This document shows, piece after piece, positions 13,760 through 28,300 of a DNA stretch of 64,000 nucleotides. Positions within the stretch are counted from its first letter, which is position 1. Every line of letters begins with the position of its first letter. The notes under the pieces were generated by a model, which saw only the letters and a list, made by a program, of their open reading frames with translations, was not told the DNA's origin and searched no databases. Made by a program: the position numbers and the translations under genes. This DNA is from Zea mays. Lineage: Eukaryota; Streptophyta; Magnoliopsida; Poales; Poaceae. The stretch is from contig NW_023366905.1 in assembly GCF_902167145.1 (NCBI RefSeq), positions 1 to 64,000 of the forward strand, given 5' to 3'.

Positions 13760-15400
13760 GTACGTGTTAGCCTTCGGTATTATTGAAAATGGTCGTTCAT
13801 GGCTATTTTCGACAAAAATGGGGGTTGTGTGGCCATTGATCATCGACCAGACGCTCATACACCTCACCCCACATATGTTTCCTTTCCATAGATCACATTC
13901 TTGGATTTCTGGTGGAGACCATTTCTTGGTCAAAAATCCGAACGTGTTAGCCTTCGGTATTTTTGAAAATGGTCATTCATGGCTATTTTCGACAAAAATG
14001 GGGGTTGTGTGGCCATTGATCATCGACCAGAGGATCGTACACCTCACTCCACATATGTTTCCTTGCCATAGATCACATTCTTGGATTTCTGGTGGAGACC
14101 ATTTCTTGGTCAAAAATCCGTAGGTCTTAGCCTCTAGTATTATTGAAAATGGTCGTTCATGGCTATTTTCGACAAAAATGGGGGTTGTGTGGCCATTGAT
14201 CATCGACCAGACACTCATACACCTCACCCCACATATGTTTCCTTGCCATAGATCACATTCTTGGATTTCTGGTGGAGACCATTTCTTGGTCTAAAATCCG
14301 TAGGTGTTAGCCTCTAGTATTATTGAAAATGGTCGCTCATGGCTATTTTCATAAAAAATGGGGGTTGTGTGGCCATTGATCGTCGACCAGAGGCTCATAC
14401 ACCTCACCCCACATATGTTTCCTTGCCATAGATCACATTCTTGGATTTCTAGTGGAGACCATTTCTTGGTCAAAAATCCGTAGGTGTTAGCCTTCGATAT
14501 TATTGAAAATGGTCGTTCATGGCTATTTTCGACAAAAATGGGGGTTGTGTGGCCATTGATCATCGACCAGAGGCTCATACACCTCACCCCACATATGTTT
14601 CCTTGCCATAGATCACATTCTTGGATTTCTGGTGGAGACCATTTCTTGGTCAAAAATCCGTAGGTGTTAGCCTTCGGTATTATTGAAAATGGTCGTTCAT
14701 GGCTATTTTCGACAAAAATGGGGGTTGTGTGGCCATTGATCATCGACCAGAGGCTCATACACCTCACCCCATATATGTTTCCTTGCCATAGATCACATTC
14801 TTAGATTTCTGGTGGAGACCATTTCTTGGTCAAAAATCCGTAGGTGTTAGCCTCTAGTATTATTGAAAATGGTCGCTCATGGCTATTTTCAAGGTCGCTC
14901 ATGGCTATTTTCATAAAAAATGGGGGTTGTGTGGCCATTGATCGTCGACCAGAGGCTCATACACCTCACCCCACATATGTTTCCTTGCCATAGATCACAT
15001 TCTTGGATTTCTGGTGGAGACCATTTTTGGTCAAAAATCCGTAGGTCTTAGCCTCTAATATTATTGAAAATGGTCGCTCATGGCTATTTTCGGCAAAATG
15101 GGGGTTGTGTGGCCATTGATCGTCGACCAGAGTCTCATACACCTCACCCCACATATGTTTCCTTGTCGTAGATCACATTCTTGGATTTCTGGTGGAGACC
15201 ATTTCTTGGTCAAAAATCCGTAGGTGTTAGCCTTCGGTATTATTGTAAATGGTCATTCATGGCTATTTTCGACAAAAATGGGGGTTGTGTGGCCATTGAT
15301 CATCGACCAAAGGCTCATACACCTCACCCCACATATGTTTCCTTGCCATAGATCACATTCTTGGATTTCTGGTGGAGACCATTTCTTGGTCAAAAATCCG
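13760..15400 (-). repeat. Inverted fragment of the 4.5-kb HOR
   Basis: Read on the minus strand, this stretch repeats the monomer order found near 100-1600 in block A. A monomer with the rare gtgtacgatcctctgg variant (1315-1328) appears inverted at about 14025-14040. The 22-bp duplicated variant (about 470) appears inverted at about 14890. Block D therefore contains inverted material from the same HOR family as block A. Confidence 0.8.
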
Positions 15401-15679
15401 TAGGTCTTAGCCTTCGGTATTATTGAAAATGGTTATTCATGGCTATTTTCGGCAAAATGGGGGTTGTGTGGCCATTGATCGTCGACCAGAGGCTCATACA
15501 CCTCACCCCACATATGTTTCCTTGCCATAGATCACATTCTTGGATTTCTGGTGGAGACCATTTCTTGGTCAAAAATCCGTAGGTGTTAGCCTTCGGTATT
15601 ATTGTAAATGGTCGTTCATGGCTATTTTCGACAAAATGGGGGTTGTGTGGCAATTGATCATCGACCAGAGGCTCGTACA

Positions 15680-18600
15680 CCTCACCCCACATATGTTTCC
15701 TTGCCATAGATCACATTCTTGGATTTCTGGTGGAGACCATTTCTTGGTTAAAAACTCGTAGGTGTTAGCCTCTAATATTATTGAAAATGGTCATTCATGG
15801 CTATTTTCGAAAAAAATGGGGGTTGTGTGGCCATTGATCGTCGACCAGAGGCTCATACACCTCACCCCACATATGTTTCCTTGCCATAGATCACATTCTT
15901 GGATTTCTGGTGGAGACCATTTCTTGGTTAAAACCTCACCCCACATATGTTTCCTTGCCATAGATCACATTCATGGATTTCTAGTGGAGACCATTTCTTG
16001 GTTAAAAACTCGTAGGTGTTAGCCTCTAATATTATTGAAAATGGTCATTCATGGCTATTTTCGAAAAAAATGGGGGTTGTGTGGCCATTGATCGTCGACC
16101 AGAGGCTCATACACCTCACCCCACATATGTTTCCTTGCCATAGATCACATTCTTGGATTTCTGGTGGAGACCATTTCTTGGTCAAAACCTCACCCCACAT
16201 ATGTTTCCTTGCCATAGATCACATTCTTGGATTTCTGGTGGAGACCATTTCTTGGTTAAAAACTCGTAGGTGTTAGCCTCTAATATTATTGAAAATGGTT
16301 ATTCATGGCTATTTTCGAAAAATGGGGGTTGTATGGCCATTGATCGTCGACCAGAGGCTCATACACCTCACCCCACATATGTTTCCTTGCCATAGATCAC
16401 ATTCTTGGATTTCTGGTGGAGACCATTTCTTGGTCAAAACCTCACCCCACATATGTTTCCTTGCCATAGATCACATTCTTGGATTTCTGGTGGAAACCAT
16501 TTCTTGGTTAAAAACTCGTAGGTGTTAGCCTCTAATATTATTGAAAATGGTCATTCATGGCTATTTTCGAAAAAAATGGGGGTTGTGTGGCCATTGATCG
16601 TCGACCAGAGGCTCATACACCTCACCCCACATATGTTTCCTTGCCATAGATCACATTCTTGGATTTCTGGTGGAGGCCATTTCTTGGTCAAAACCTCACC
16701 CCACATAGGTTTCCTTGCCATAGATCACATTCTTGGATTTCTGGTGGAGACCATTTCTTGCTTAAAAACTCGTAGGTGTTAGCCTCTAATATTATTGAAA
16801 ATGGTCATTCATGGCTATTTTCGAAAAAAATGGGGGTTGTGTGGCCATTGATCGTCGACCAGAGGCTCATACACCTCACCCCACATATGTTTCCTTGCCA
16901 TAGATCACATTCTAGGATTTTTGGTGGAGACCATTTCTTGGTTAAAAACTCGTAGGTGTTAGCCTCTAATATTATTGAAAATGGTCATTCATGGCTATTT
17001 TCGAAAAAAATGGGGGTTGTGTGGCCATTGATCGTCGACCAGAGGCTCATACACCTCACCCCACATATGTTTCCTTGCCATAGATCACATTCTTGGATTT
17101 CTGGTGGAGACCATTTCTTGGTCAAAACCTCACCCCACATAGGTTTCCTTGCCATAGATCACATTCTTGGATTTCTGGTGGAGACCATTTCTTGCTTAAA
17201 AACTCGTAGGTGTTAGCCTCTAATATTATTGAAAATGGTCATTCATGGCTATTTTCGAAAAAATGGGGGTTGTGTGGCCATTGATCGTCGACCAGAGGCT
17301 CATACACCTCACCCCACATATGTTTCCTTGCCATCGATCACATTCTAGGATTTCTGGTGGAGACCATTTCTTGGTTAAAAACTCGTAGGTGTTAGCCTCT
17401 AATATTATTGAAAATGGTCATTCATGGCTATTTTCGAAAAAAATGCGGGTTGTGTGGCCATTGATCGTCGACCAGAGGCTCATACACCTCACCCCACACA
17501 TATGTTTCCTTGCCATAGATCACATTCTTGGATTTCTGGTGGAGACCATTTCTTGGTCAAAACCTCACCCCACATATGTTTCCTTGCCATAGATCACATT
17601 CTTGGATTTCTGGTGGAGACTATTTCTTGGTTAAAAACTCGTAGGTGTTAGCCTCTAATATTATTGAAAATGGTCATTCATGGCTATTTTCGAAAAAATG
17701 GGGGTTGTGTGGCCATTGATCGTCGACCAGAGGCTCATACACCTCACCCCACATATGTTTCCTTGCCATAGATCACATTCTTGGATTTCTGGTGGAGACC
17801 ATTTCTTGGTCAAAACCTCACCCCACATAAGTTTCCTTGCCATAGATCACATTCTTGGATTTCTGGTGGAGACCATTTCTTGGTCAAAAATCCGTAGGTG
17901 TTAGCCTTCGGTATTATTGTAAATGGTCGTTCATGGCTATTTTCGACAAAATGGGGGTTGTGTGGCAATTGATCATCGACCAGAGGCTCGTACACCTCAC
18001 CCCACATATGTTTCCTTGCCATAGATCACATCCTTGGATTTCTGGTGGAGACCATTTCTTGGTCTAAAATCCGTAGGTGTTAGCCTTCGATATTATTGAA
18101 AATGGTCGTTCATGGCTATTTTCGACAAAAATGGGGGTTGTGTGGCCATTGATCATCGACCAGAGGCTCATACACCTCACCCCACATATGTTTCCTTGCC
18201 ATAGATCACATTCTTGGATTTCTGGTGGAGACCATTTCTTGGTTAAAAACTCGTAGGTGTTAGCCTCTAATATTATTGAAAATGGTCATTCATGGCTATT
18301 TTCGAAAAAAATGGGGGTTGTGTGGCCATTGATCGTCGACCAGAGGCTCATACACCTCACCCCACATATGTTTCCTTGCCATAGATCACATTCTTGGATT
18401 TCTGGTGGAGACCATTTCTTGGTCAAAACCTCACCCCACATATGTTTCCTTGCCATAGATCACATTCTTGGATTTCTGGTGGAGACCATTTCTTGGTTAA
18501 AAACTCGTAGGTGTTAGCCTCTAATATTATTTAAAATGGTCATTCATGGCTATTTTCGAAAAAAATGGGGGTTGTGTGGCCATTGATCGTCGACCAGAGG

Positions 18601-19610
18601 CTCATACACCTCACCCCACATATGTTTCATTGCCATAGATCACATTCTTAGATTTCTGGTGGAGACCATTTCTTGGTCAAAACCTCACCCCACATATGTT
18701 TCCTTGCCATAGATCACATTCTTGGATTTCTGGTGGAGACCATATTTTTGGTTAAAAACTCGTAGGTGTTAGCCTCTAATATTATTGAAAATGGTCATTC
18801 ATGGCTATTTTCGAAAAAATGGGGGTTGTGTGGCCATTGATCGTCGACTAGAGGCTCATACACCTCACCCCACATATGTTTCCTTGCCATAGATCACATT
18901 CTTGGATTTCTGGTGGAGACCATTTCTTGGTCAAAACCTCACCCCACATATGTTTCCTTGCCATAGATCACATTCTTGGATTTCTGGTGGAGACCATTTC
19001 TTGGTTAAAAACTCGTAGGTGTTAGCCTCTAATATTATTGAAAATGGTCATTCATGGCTATTTTCGAAAAAATGGGGGTTGTGTGGCCATTGATCGTCGA
19101 CCAGAGGCTCATACACCTCACCCCACATATGTTTCCTTGCCATAGATCACATTCTTGGATTTCTGGTGGAGACCATTTCTTGGTCAAAACCTCACCCCAC
19201 ATATGTTTCCTTGCCATAGATCACATTCTTGGATTTCTGGTGGAGACCATTTCTTGGTTAAAAACTCGTAGGTGTTAGCCTCTAATATTATTGAAAATGG
19301 TCATTCATGGCTATTTTCGAAAAAATGGGGGTTGTGTGGCCATTGATCGTCGACCAGAGGCTCATACACCTCACCCCACATATGTTTCCTTGCCATAGAT
19401 CACATTCTTGGATTTCTGGTGGAGACCATTTCTTGGTCAAAACCTCACCCCACATATGTTTCCTTGCCATAGATCACATTCTTGGATTTCTGGTGGAGAC
19501 CATTTCTTGGTCAAAACCTCACCCCACATATGTTTCCTTGCCATAGATCACATTCTTGGATTTCTGGTGGAGACCATTTCTTGGTCAAAAATCCGTAGGT
19601 GTTAGCCTTC
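15680..19610 (-). repeat. 253-bp HOR: full 180-bp monomer plus 73-bp truncated monomer
   Basis: A recurrent fusion of cttggtcaaaa directly to cctcaccccacat removes about 107 bp of a monomer. It leaves a 73-bp partial unit that alternates with full units, giving a 253-bp period (for example 19035 to 19288). About 13 such fusions occur between 15.93 and 19.51 kb. Near 19439-19511 two 73-bp partials are consecutive. Full units here share the variant cctctaatattattgaaaatggtcattcatgg. Confidence 0.88.
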
Positions 19611-22325
19611 AGTGTCATTGAAAATGGTCGTTCATGGCTATTTTCAACAAAAATTAGGGTTGTGTGGCCATTGATCGTCGACCAGAGGCTCATACACCTC
19701 ACCCCACATATGTTTCCTTGCCATAGATCACATTCTTGGATTTCTGGTGGAGACCATTTCTTGGTCAAAAATCCGTAGGTGTTAGCCTTCAGTGTCATTG
19801 AAAATGGTCGTTCATGGCTATTTTCGACAAAAATTAGGGTTGTGTGGCCATTGATCGTCGACCAGATGCTCATACACCTAACCCCACATATGTTTCCTTG
19901 CCATAGATCACATTCTTGGATTTCTGGTGGAGACCATTTCTTGGTCAAAAATCCGTAGGTGTTAGCCTTCAGTGTCATTGAAAATGGTCGTTCATGGCTA
20001 TTTTCGACAAAAATTAGGGTTGTGTGTCCATTGATCGTCGACCAGAGGCTCATACACCTCACCCCACATATGTTTCCTTGCCATAGATCACATTCTTGGA
20101 TTTCTGGTGGAGACCATTTCTTGGTCAAAAATCCGTAGGTGTTAGCCTTCGGTATTATTGAAAATGGTCGTTCATGGCTATTTTCGACAAAAATGGGGGT
20201 TGTGTGGCCATTGATCATCGACCAGAGGCTCATACACCTCACCCCACATATGTTTCCTTGCCATAGATCACATTCTTGGATTTCTGGTGGAGACCATTTC
20301 TTGGTCAAAAATCCGTAGGTGTTAGCCTTCAGTATTATTGAAAATGGTCGTTCATGGCTATTTTCGACAAAAATGGGGGTTGTGTGGCCATTGATCATCG
20401 ACCAGAGGCTCATACACCTCACCCCACATATGTTTCCTTGCCATAGATCACATTCTTGGATTTTTGGTGGAGACCATTTCTTGGTCAAAAATCCGTACGT
20501 GTTAGCCTCTAGTATTATTGAAAATGGTCGCTCATGGCTATTTTCAAGGTCGCTCATGGCTATTTTCATAAAAAATGGGGGTTGTGTGGCCATTGATCAT
20601 CGACCAGACGCTCATACACCTCACCCCACATATGTTTCCTTGCCATAGATCACATTCTTGGATTTCTGGTGGAGACCATTTCTTGGTCAAAAATCCGTAG
20701 GTGTTAGCCTTCGGTATTATTGAAAATGGTCGTTCATGGCTATTTTCGACAAAAATGGGGGTGTGTGGCCATTGATCGTCGACCAAAGGCTCATACACCT
20801 CACCCCACATATGTTTCCTTGTCGTAGATCACATTCTTGGATTTCTGGTGGAGACCATTTCTTGGTCAAAAATCCGTAGGTCTTAGCCTCTAATATTATT
20901 GAAAATGGTCGCTCATGGCTATTTTCATAAAAAAATGGGGGTTGTGTGGCCATTTATCATCGACTAGAGGCTCATACACCTCACCCCACATATGTTTCCT
21001 TGCCATAGATCACATTCTTGGATTTCTGGTGGAGACCATTTCTTGGTCTAAAATCCGTAGGTGTTAGCCTCTAGTATTATTGAAAATGGTCGCTCATGGC
21101 TATTTTCAAGGTCGCTCATGGCTATTTTCATAAAAAATGGGGGTTGTGTGGCCATTTATCATCGACTAGAGGCTCATAAACCTCACCCCACATATGTTTC
21201 CTTGACATAGATTACATTCTTGGATTTCTGGTGGAAACCATTTCTTGGTTAAAAACTCGTACGTGTTAGCCTTCGGTATTATTGAAAATGGTCATTCATG
21301 GCTATTTTCGGCAAAATGGGGGTTGTGTGGCCATTGATCGTCGACCAAAGGCTCATACACCTCACCCCACATATGTTTCCTTGTCGTAGATCACATTCTT
21401 GGATTTCTGGTGGAGACCATTTCTTGGTCAAAAATCCATAGGTGTTAGCCTTCGATATTATTGAAAATGGTCGTTCATGGCTATTTTCGACAAAAATGGG
21501 GGTTGTGTGGCCATTGATCGTCGACCAGAGGCTCATACACCTCACCCCACATATGTTTCCTTGCCATAGATCACATTCTTGGATTTTTGGTGGAGACCAT
21601 TTCTTGGTCAAAAATCCGTAGGTCTTAGCCTCTAGTATTTTTGAAAATGGTCGCTCATGGCTATTTTCATAAAAAATGGGGGTTGTGTGGCCATTTATCA
21701 TCGACTAGAGGCTCATAAACCTCACCCCACATATGTTTCCTTGCCATAGATTACATTCTTGGATTTCTGGTGGAGACCATTTCTTGGTCAAAAATCCGTA
21801 GGTGTTAGCCTTCGGTATTATTGAAAATGGTCGTTCATGGCTATTTTCGACACCCACATATGTTTCCTTGCCATAGATCACATTCTTAGATTTCTAGTGG
21901 AGACCATTTCTTGGTCTAAAATCCGTAGGTGTTAGCCTCTAGTATTATTGAAAATGGTCGCTCATGGCTATTTTCAAGGTCGCTCATGGCTATTTTCATA
22001 AAAAATGGGGGTTGTGTGGCCATTTATCATCGACTAGAGGCTCATAAACCTCACCCCACATATGTTTCCTTGCCATAGATCACATTCTTGGATTTCTGGT
22101 GGAGACCATTTCTTGGTCAAAAACTCGTACGTGTTAGCCTTCGGTATTATTGAAAATGGTCGTTCATGGCTATTTTCGACAAAAATGGGGGTTGTGTGGC
22201 CATTGATCATCGACCAAAGGCTCGTACACCTCACCCCACATATGTTTCCTTGCCATCGATCACATTCTTGGATTTCTGGTGGAGACCATTTTTGGTCAAA
22301 AATCCGTAGGTGTTAGCATTTGGTA

Positions 22326-25300
22326 TTATTGAAAATGTCGTTCATGGTTATTTTCGACAAAAATGGGGGTTGTGTGGCCATTGATCATCGACCAGAGTCT
22401 CGTACACCTCACCCCACATATGTTTCCTTGCCATATATCACATTTTTGGATTTCTGGTGGTGACGATTTCTTGGTCAGAAATCCGTAGGTGTTAGCCTTC
22501 GGTATTATTGAAAATAGTCGTTCATGGCAATTTCTGACAAAAATGGGGGTTGTGTGGCCATTGATCATCGACCAGATGCTCGTACACCTCACCCCACATA
22601 TGTTTCCTTGCCATAGATCACATTCTTGGATTTCTGGTGGAGACCATTTCTTGGTCAAAAATCAGTAGGTGTTAGCCTTCGGTATTATTGAAAATGGTCA
22701 TTCATGGCTATTTTCGGCAAAATGGGGGTTGTGTGGCCATTGATCGTCGACCAGAGGCTCATACACCTCACCCCACATATGTTTCCTTGTCGTAGATCAC
22801 ATCCTTGGATTTCTGGTGGAGACCTTTTCTTGGTCAAAAATCCGTAGGTGTTAGCCTTCGATATTATTGAAAATGGTCGTTCATGGCTATTTTCGACAAA
22901 AATGGGGGTTGTGTGGCCATTGATCATCGACCAGAGGCTCATACACCTCACCCCACATATGTTTCCTTGCCATAGATCACATTCTTGGATTTCTGGTGGA
23001 GACCATTTCTTGGTCAAAAATCCGTAGGTCTTAGCCTCTAATATTATTGAAAATGGTCGCTCATGGCTATTTTCGGCAAAATGGGGGTTGTGTGGCCATT
23101 GATCGTCGACCAGAGGCTCATACACCTCACCCCACATATGTTTCCTTGTCGTAGATCACATTCTTGGATTTCTGGTGGAGACCATTTCTTGGTCAAAAAT
23201 CCGTAGGTGTTAGCCTTCGGTATTATTGTAAATGGTCATTCATGGCTATTTTTGACAAAAATGGGGCTTGTGTGGCCATTGATCATCGACCAGAGGCTCA
23301 TACACCTCACCCCACATATGTTTCCTTGCCATAGATCACATTCTTGGATTTCTGGTGGAGACCATTTCTTGGTCAAAAATCCGTAGGTCTTAGCCTCTAG
23401 TATTATTGAAAATGGTCGCTCATGGCTATTTTCATAAAAAATGGGGGTTGTGTGGCCATTGATCGTCGACCAGAGGCTCATACACCTCACCCCACATATG
23501 TTTCCTTGCCATAGATCACATTCTTGGATTTCTGGTGGAGACCATTTCTTGGTCAAAAATCCGTAGGTGTTAGCCTTCGATATTATTGAAAATGGTCGTT
23601 CATGGCTATTTTCGACAAAAATGGGGGTTGTGTGGCCATTGATCATCGACCAGAGGCTCATACACCTCACCCCACATATGTTTCCTTGCCATAGATCACA
23701 TTCTTGGATTTCTGGTGGAGACCATTTCTTGGTTAAAAACTCGTACGTGTTAGCCTTCGGTATTATTGAAAATGGTCATTCATGGCTATTTTCGGCAAAA
23801 TGGGGGTTGTGTGGCCATTGATCGTTGACCAGAGGCTCATACACCTCACCCCACATATGTTTCCTTGCCATAGATCACATTCTTGGATTTCTGGAGGAGA
23901 CCAATTCTTGGTCAAAAATCCGTAGGTGTTAGCCTTCGGTATTATTGAAAATGGTCATTCATGGCTATTTTCGACAAAAATGGGGGTTGTGTGGCCATTG
24001 ATCGTCGACTAGAGGCTCATACACCTCACCCCACATATGTTTCCTTGTCGTAGATCACATTCTTGGATTTCTGGTGGAGACCATTTCTTGGTCAAAAATC
24101 CGTAGGTCTTAGCCTCTAATATTATTGAAAATGGTCGCTCATGGCTATTTTCATTAAAAAATGGGGGTTGTGTGGCCATTTATCATCGACTAGAGGCTCG
24201 TACACCTCACCCCACATATGTTTCCTTGCCATAGATCACATTCTTGGATTTTTGGTGGAGACCATTTCTTGGTTAAAAACTCGTACGTGTTAGCCTTCGG
24301 TATTATTGAAAATGGTCATTCATGGCTATTTTCGGCAAAATGGGGGTTGTGTGGCCATTGATCGTCGACCAAAGGCTCATACACCTCACCCCACATATGT
24401 TTCCTTGTCGTAGATCACATTCTTGGATTTCTGGTGGAGACCATTTCTTGGTCAAAAATCCGTAGGTGTTAGCCTTCGATATTATTGAAAATGGTCGTTC
24501 ATGGCTATTTTCGACAAAAATGGGGGTTGTGTGGCCATTGATCGTCGACCAGAGGCTCATACACCTCACCCCACATATGTTTCCTTGCCATAGATCACAT
24601 TCTTGGATTTCTGGTGGAGACCATTTCTTGGTCAAAAATCCGTAGGTCTTAGCCTCTAGTATTATTGAAAATGGTCGCTCATGGCTATTTTCATAAAAAA
24701 TGGGGGTTGTGTGGCCATTTATCATCGACTAGAGGCTCATAAACCTCACCGCACATATGTTTCCTTGCCATAGATTACATTCTTGGATTTCTGGTGGAGA
24801 CCATTTCATGGTCAAAAATCTGTAGGTGTTAGCCTTCGGTATTATTGAAAATGGTCGTTCATGGCTATTTTCGACACCCACATATGTTTCCTTGCCATAG
24901 ATCACATTCTTGGATTTCTGGTGGAGACCATTTCTTGGTCTAAAATCCGTAGGTGTTAGCCTCTAGTATTATTGAAAATGGTCGCTCATGGCTATTTTCA
25001 AGGTCGCTCATGGCTATTTTCATAAAAAATGGGGGTTGTGTGGCCATTTATCATCGACTAGAGGCTCATAAACCTCACCCCACATATGTTTCCTTGCCAT
25101 AGATCACATTCTTGGATTTCTGGTGGAGACCATTTCTTGGTCAAAAACTCGTACGTGTTAGCCTTCGGTATTATTGAAAATGGTCGTTCATGGCTATTTT
25201 CGACAAAAATGGGGGTTGTGTGGCCATTGATCATCGACCAAAGGCTCGTACACCTCACCCCACATATGTTTCCTTGCCATAGATCACATTCTTGGATTTC

Positions 25301-28300
25301 TGGTGGAGACCATTTCTTGGTCAAAAATCTGTAGGTGTTAGCCTTCGGTATTATTGAAAATGGTCGTTCATGGCTATTTTCGACAAAAATGGGGGTTGTG
25401 TGGCCATTGATCATCGACCAGAGGCTCATACACCTCACCCCACATATGTTTCCTTGCCATAGATCACATTTTTGGATTTCTGGTGGAGACCATTTTTGGT
25501 CAAAAATCCGTAGGTGTTAGCATTTGGTATTATTGAAAATGTCGTTCATGGCTATTTTCGACAAAAATGGGGGTTGTGTGGCCATTGATCATCGACCAGA
25601 GTCTCGTACACCTCACCCCACATATGTTTCCTTGCCATATATCACATTTTTGGATTTCTGGTGGAGACGATTTCTTGGTCAGAAATTCGTAGGTGTTAGC
25701 CTTCGGAATTATTGAAAATAGTCGTTCATGGCAATTTTTGACAAAAATGGGGGTTGTGTGGCCATTGATCATCGACCAGATGCTCGTACACCTCACCCCA
25801 CATATGTTTCCTTGCCATAGATCACATTCTTGGATTTCTGGTGGAGACCATTTCTTGGTCAAAAATCCGTAGGTGTTAGCCTTCGGTATTATTGAAAATG
25901 GTCATTCATGGCTATTTTCGGCAAAATGGGGGTTGTGTGGCCATTGATCGTCGACCAGAGGCTCATACACCTCACCCCACATATGTTTCCTTGTCGTAGA
26001 TCACATCCTTGGATTTCTGGTGGAGACCATTTCTTGGTCAAAAATCCGTAGGTGTTAGCCTTCGATATTATTGAAAATGGTCGTTCATGGCTATTTTCGA
26101 CAAAAATGGGGGTTGTGTGGCCATTGATCATCGACCAGAGGCTCATACACCTCACCCCACATATGTTTCCTTGCCATAGATCACATTCTTGGATTTCTGG
26201 TGGAGACCATTTCTTGGTCAAAAATCCGTAGGTCTTAGCCTCTAATATTATTGAAAATGGTCGCTCATGGCTATTTTCGGCAAAATGGGGGTTGTGTGGC
26301 CATTGATCGTCGACCAGAGGCTCATACACCTCACCCCACATATGTTTCCTTGTCGTAGATCACATTCTTGGATTTCTGGTGGAGACCATTTCTTGGTCAA
26401 AAATCCGTAGGTGTTAGCCTTCGGTATTATTGTAAATGGTCATTCATGGCTATTTTCGACAAAAATGGGGGTTGTGTGGCCATTGATCATCGACCAGAGG
26501 CTCATACACCTCACCCCACATATGTTTCCTTGCCATAGATCACATTCTTGGATTTCTGGTGGAGACCATTTCTTGGTCAAAAATCCGTAGGTCTTAGCCT
26601 CTAGTATTATTGAAAATGGTCGCTCATGGCTATTTTCATAAAAAATGGGGGTTGTGTGGCCATTGATCGTCGACCAGAGGCTCATACACCTCACCCCACA
26701 TATGTTTCCTTGGCATAGATCACATTCTTGGATTTCTGGTGGAGACCATTTCTTGGTCAAAAATCCGTAGGTGTTAGCCTTCGATATTATTGAAAATGGT
26801 CGTTCATGGCTATTTTCGACAAAAATGGGGGTTGTGTGGCCATTGATCATCGACCAGAGGCTCATACACCTCACCCCACATATGTTTCCTTGCCATAGAT
26901 CACATTCTTGGATTTCTGGTGGAGACCATTTCTTGGTTAAAAACTCGTACGTGTTAGCCTTCGGTATTATTGAAAATGGTCATTCATGGCTATTTTCGGC
27001 AAAATGGGGGCTGTGTGGCATTTGATCGTTGACCAGAGGCTCATACACCTCACCCCACATATGTTTCCTTGCCATAGATCACATTCTTGGATTTCTGGTG
27101 GAGACCAATTCTTGGTCAAAAATCCGTAGGTGTTAGCCTTCGGTATTATTGAAAATGGTCATTCATGGCTATTTTCGACAAAAATGGGGGTTGTGTGGCC
27201 ATTGATCGTCGACCAGAGGCTCATACACCTCACCCCACATATGTTTCCTTGTCGTAGATCACATTCTTGGATTTCTGGTGGAGACCATTTCTTGGTCAAA
27301 AATCCGTAGGTGTTAGCCTTCGATATTATTGAAAATGGTCGTTCATGGCTATTTTCGACAAAAATGGGGGTTCTGTGGCTATTGATCATCGACCAGAGGC
27401 TCATACACCTCACCCCACATATGTTTCCTTGCCATAGATCACATTCTTGGATTTCTGGTGGAGACCATTTCTTGGTTAAAAACTCGTACGTGTTAGCCTT
27501 CGGTATTATTGAAAATGGTCATTCATGGCTATTTTCGGCAAAATGGGGGTTGTGTGGCCATTGATCATCGACTAGAGGCTCGTACACCTCACCCCAGATA
27601 TGTTTCCTTGCCATAGATCACATTCTTGGATTTCTGGTGGAGACCATTTTTGGTCAAAAATCCATAGGTGTTAGCATTTGGTATTATTGAAAATGTCGTT
27701 CATGGCTATTTTCGACAAAAATGGGGGTTGTGTGGCCATTGATCATCGACCAGAGTCTCGTACACTTCACCCCACATATGTTTCCTTGCCATATATCACA
27801 TTTTTGGATTTCTGGTGGAGACGATTTCTTGGTCAGAAATCCATAGTTGTTAGCCTTCGGTATTATTGAAAATAGTCGTTCATGGCAATTTTTGACAAAA
27901 ATGGGGGTTGTGTGGCCATTGATCATCGACCAGATGCTCGTACACCTCACCCCACATATGTTTCCTTGCCATAGATCACATTCTTGGATTTCTAGTGGAG
28001 ACCATTTCTTGGTCAAAAATCCGTAGGTGTTAGCCTTCGGTATTATTGAAAATGGTCATTCATGGCTATTTTCGGCAAAATGGGGGTTGTGTGGCCATTG
28101 GTCGTCGACCAGAGGCTCATACACCTCACCCCACATATGTTTCCTTGTCGTAGATCACATCCTTGGATTTCTGGTGGAGACCATTTCTTGGTCAAAAATC
28201 CGTAGGTGTTAGCCTTCGATATTATTGAAAATGGTCGTTCAAGGCTATTTTCGACAAAAATGGGGGTTGTGTGGCCATTGATCATCGACCAGAGGCTCAT

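Noticed and set aside
15680..19610. Regularly spaced repeats as a CRISPR array
   Set aside because: The units are 180 and 73 bp, contiguous, with no unique spacers and no cas genes; this is eukaryotic satellite.
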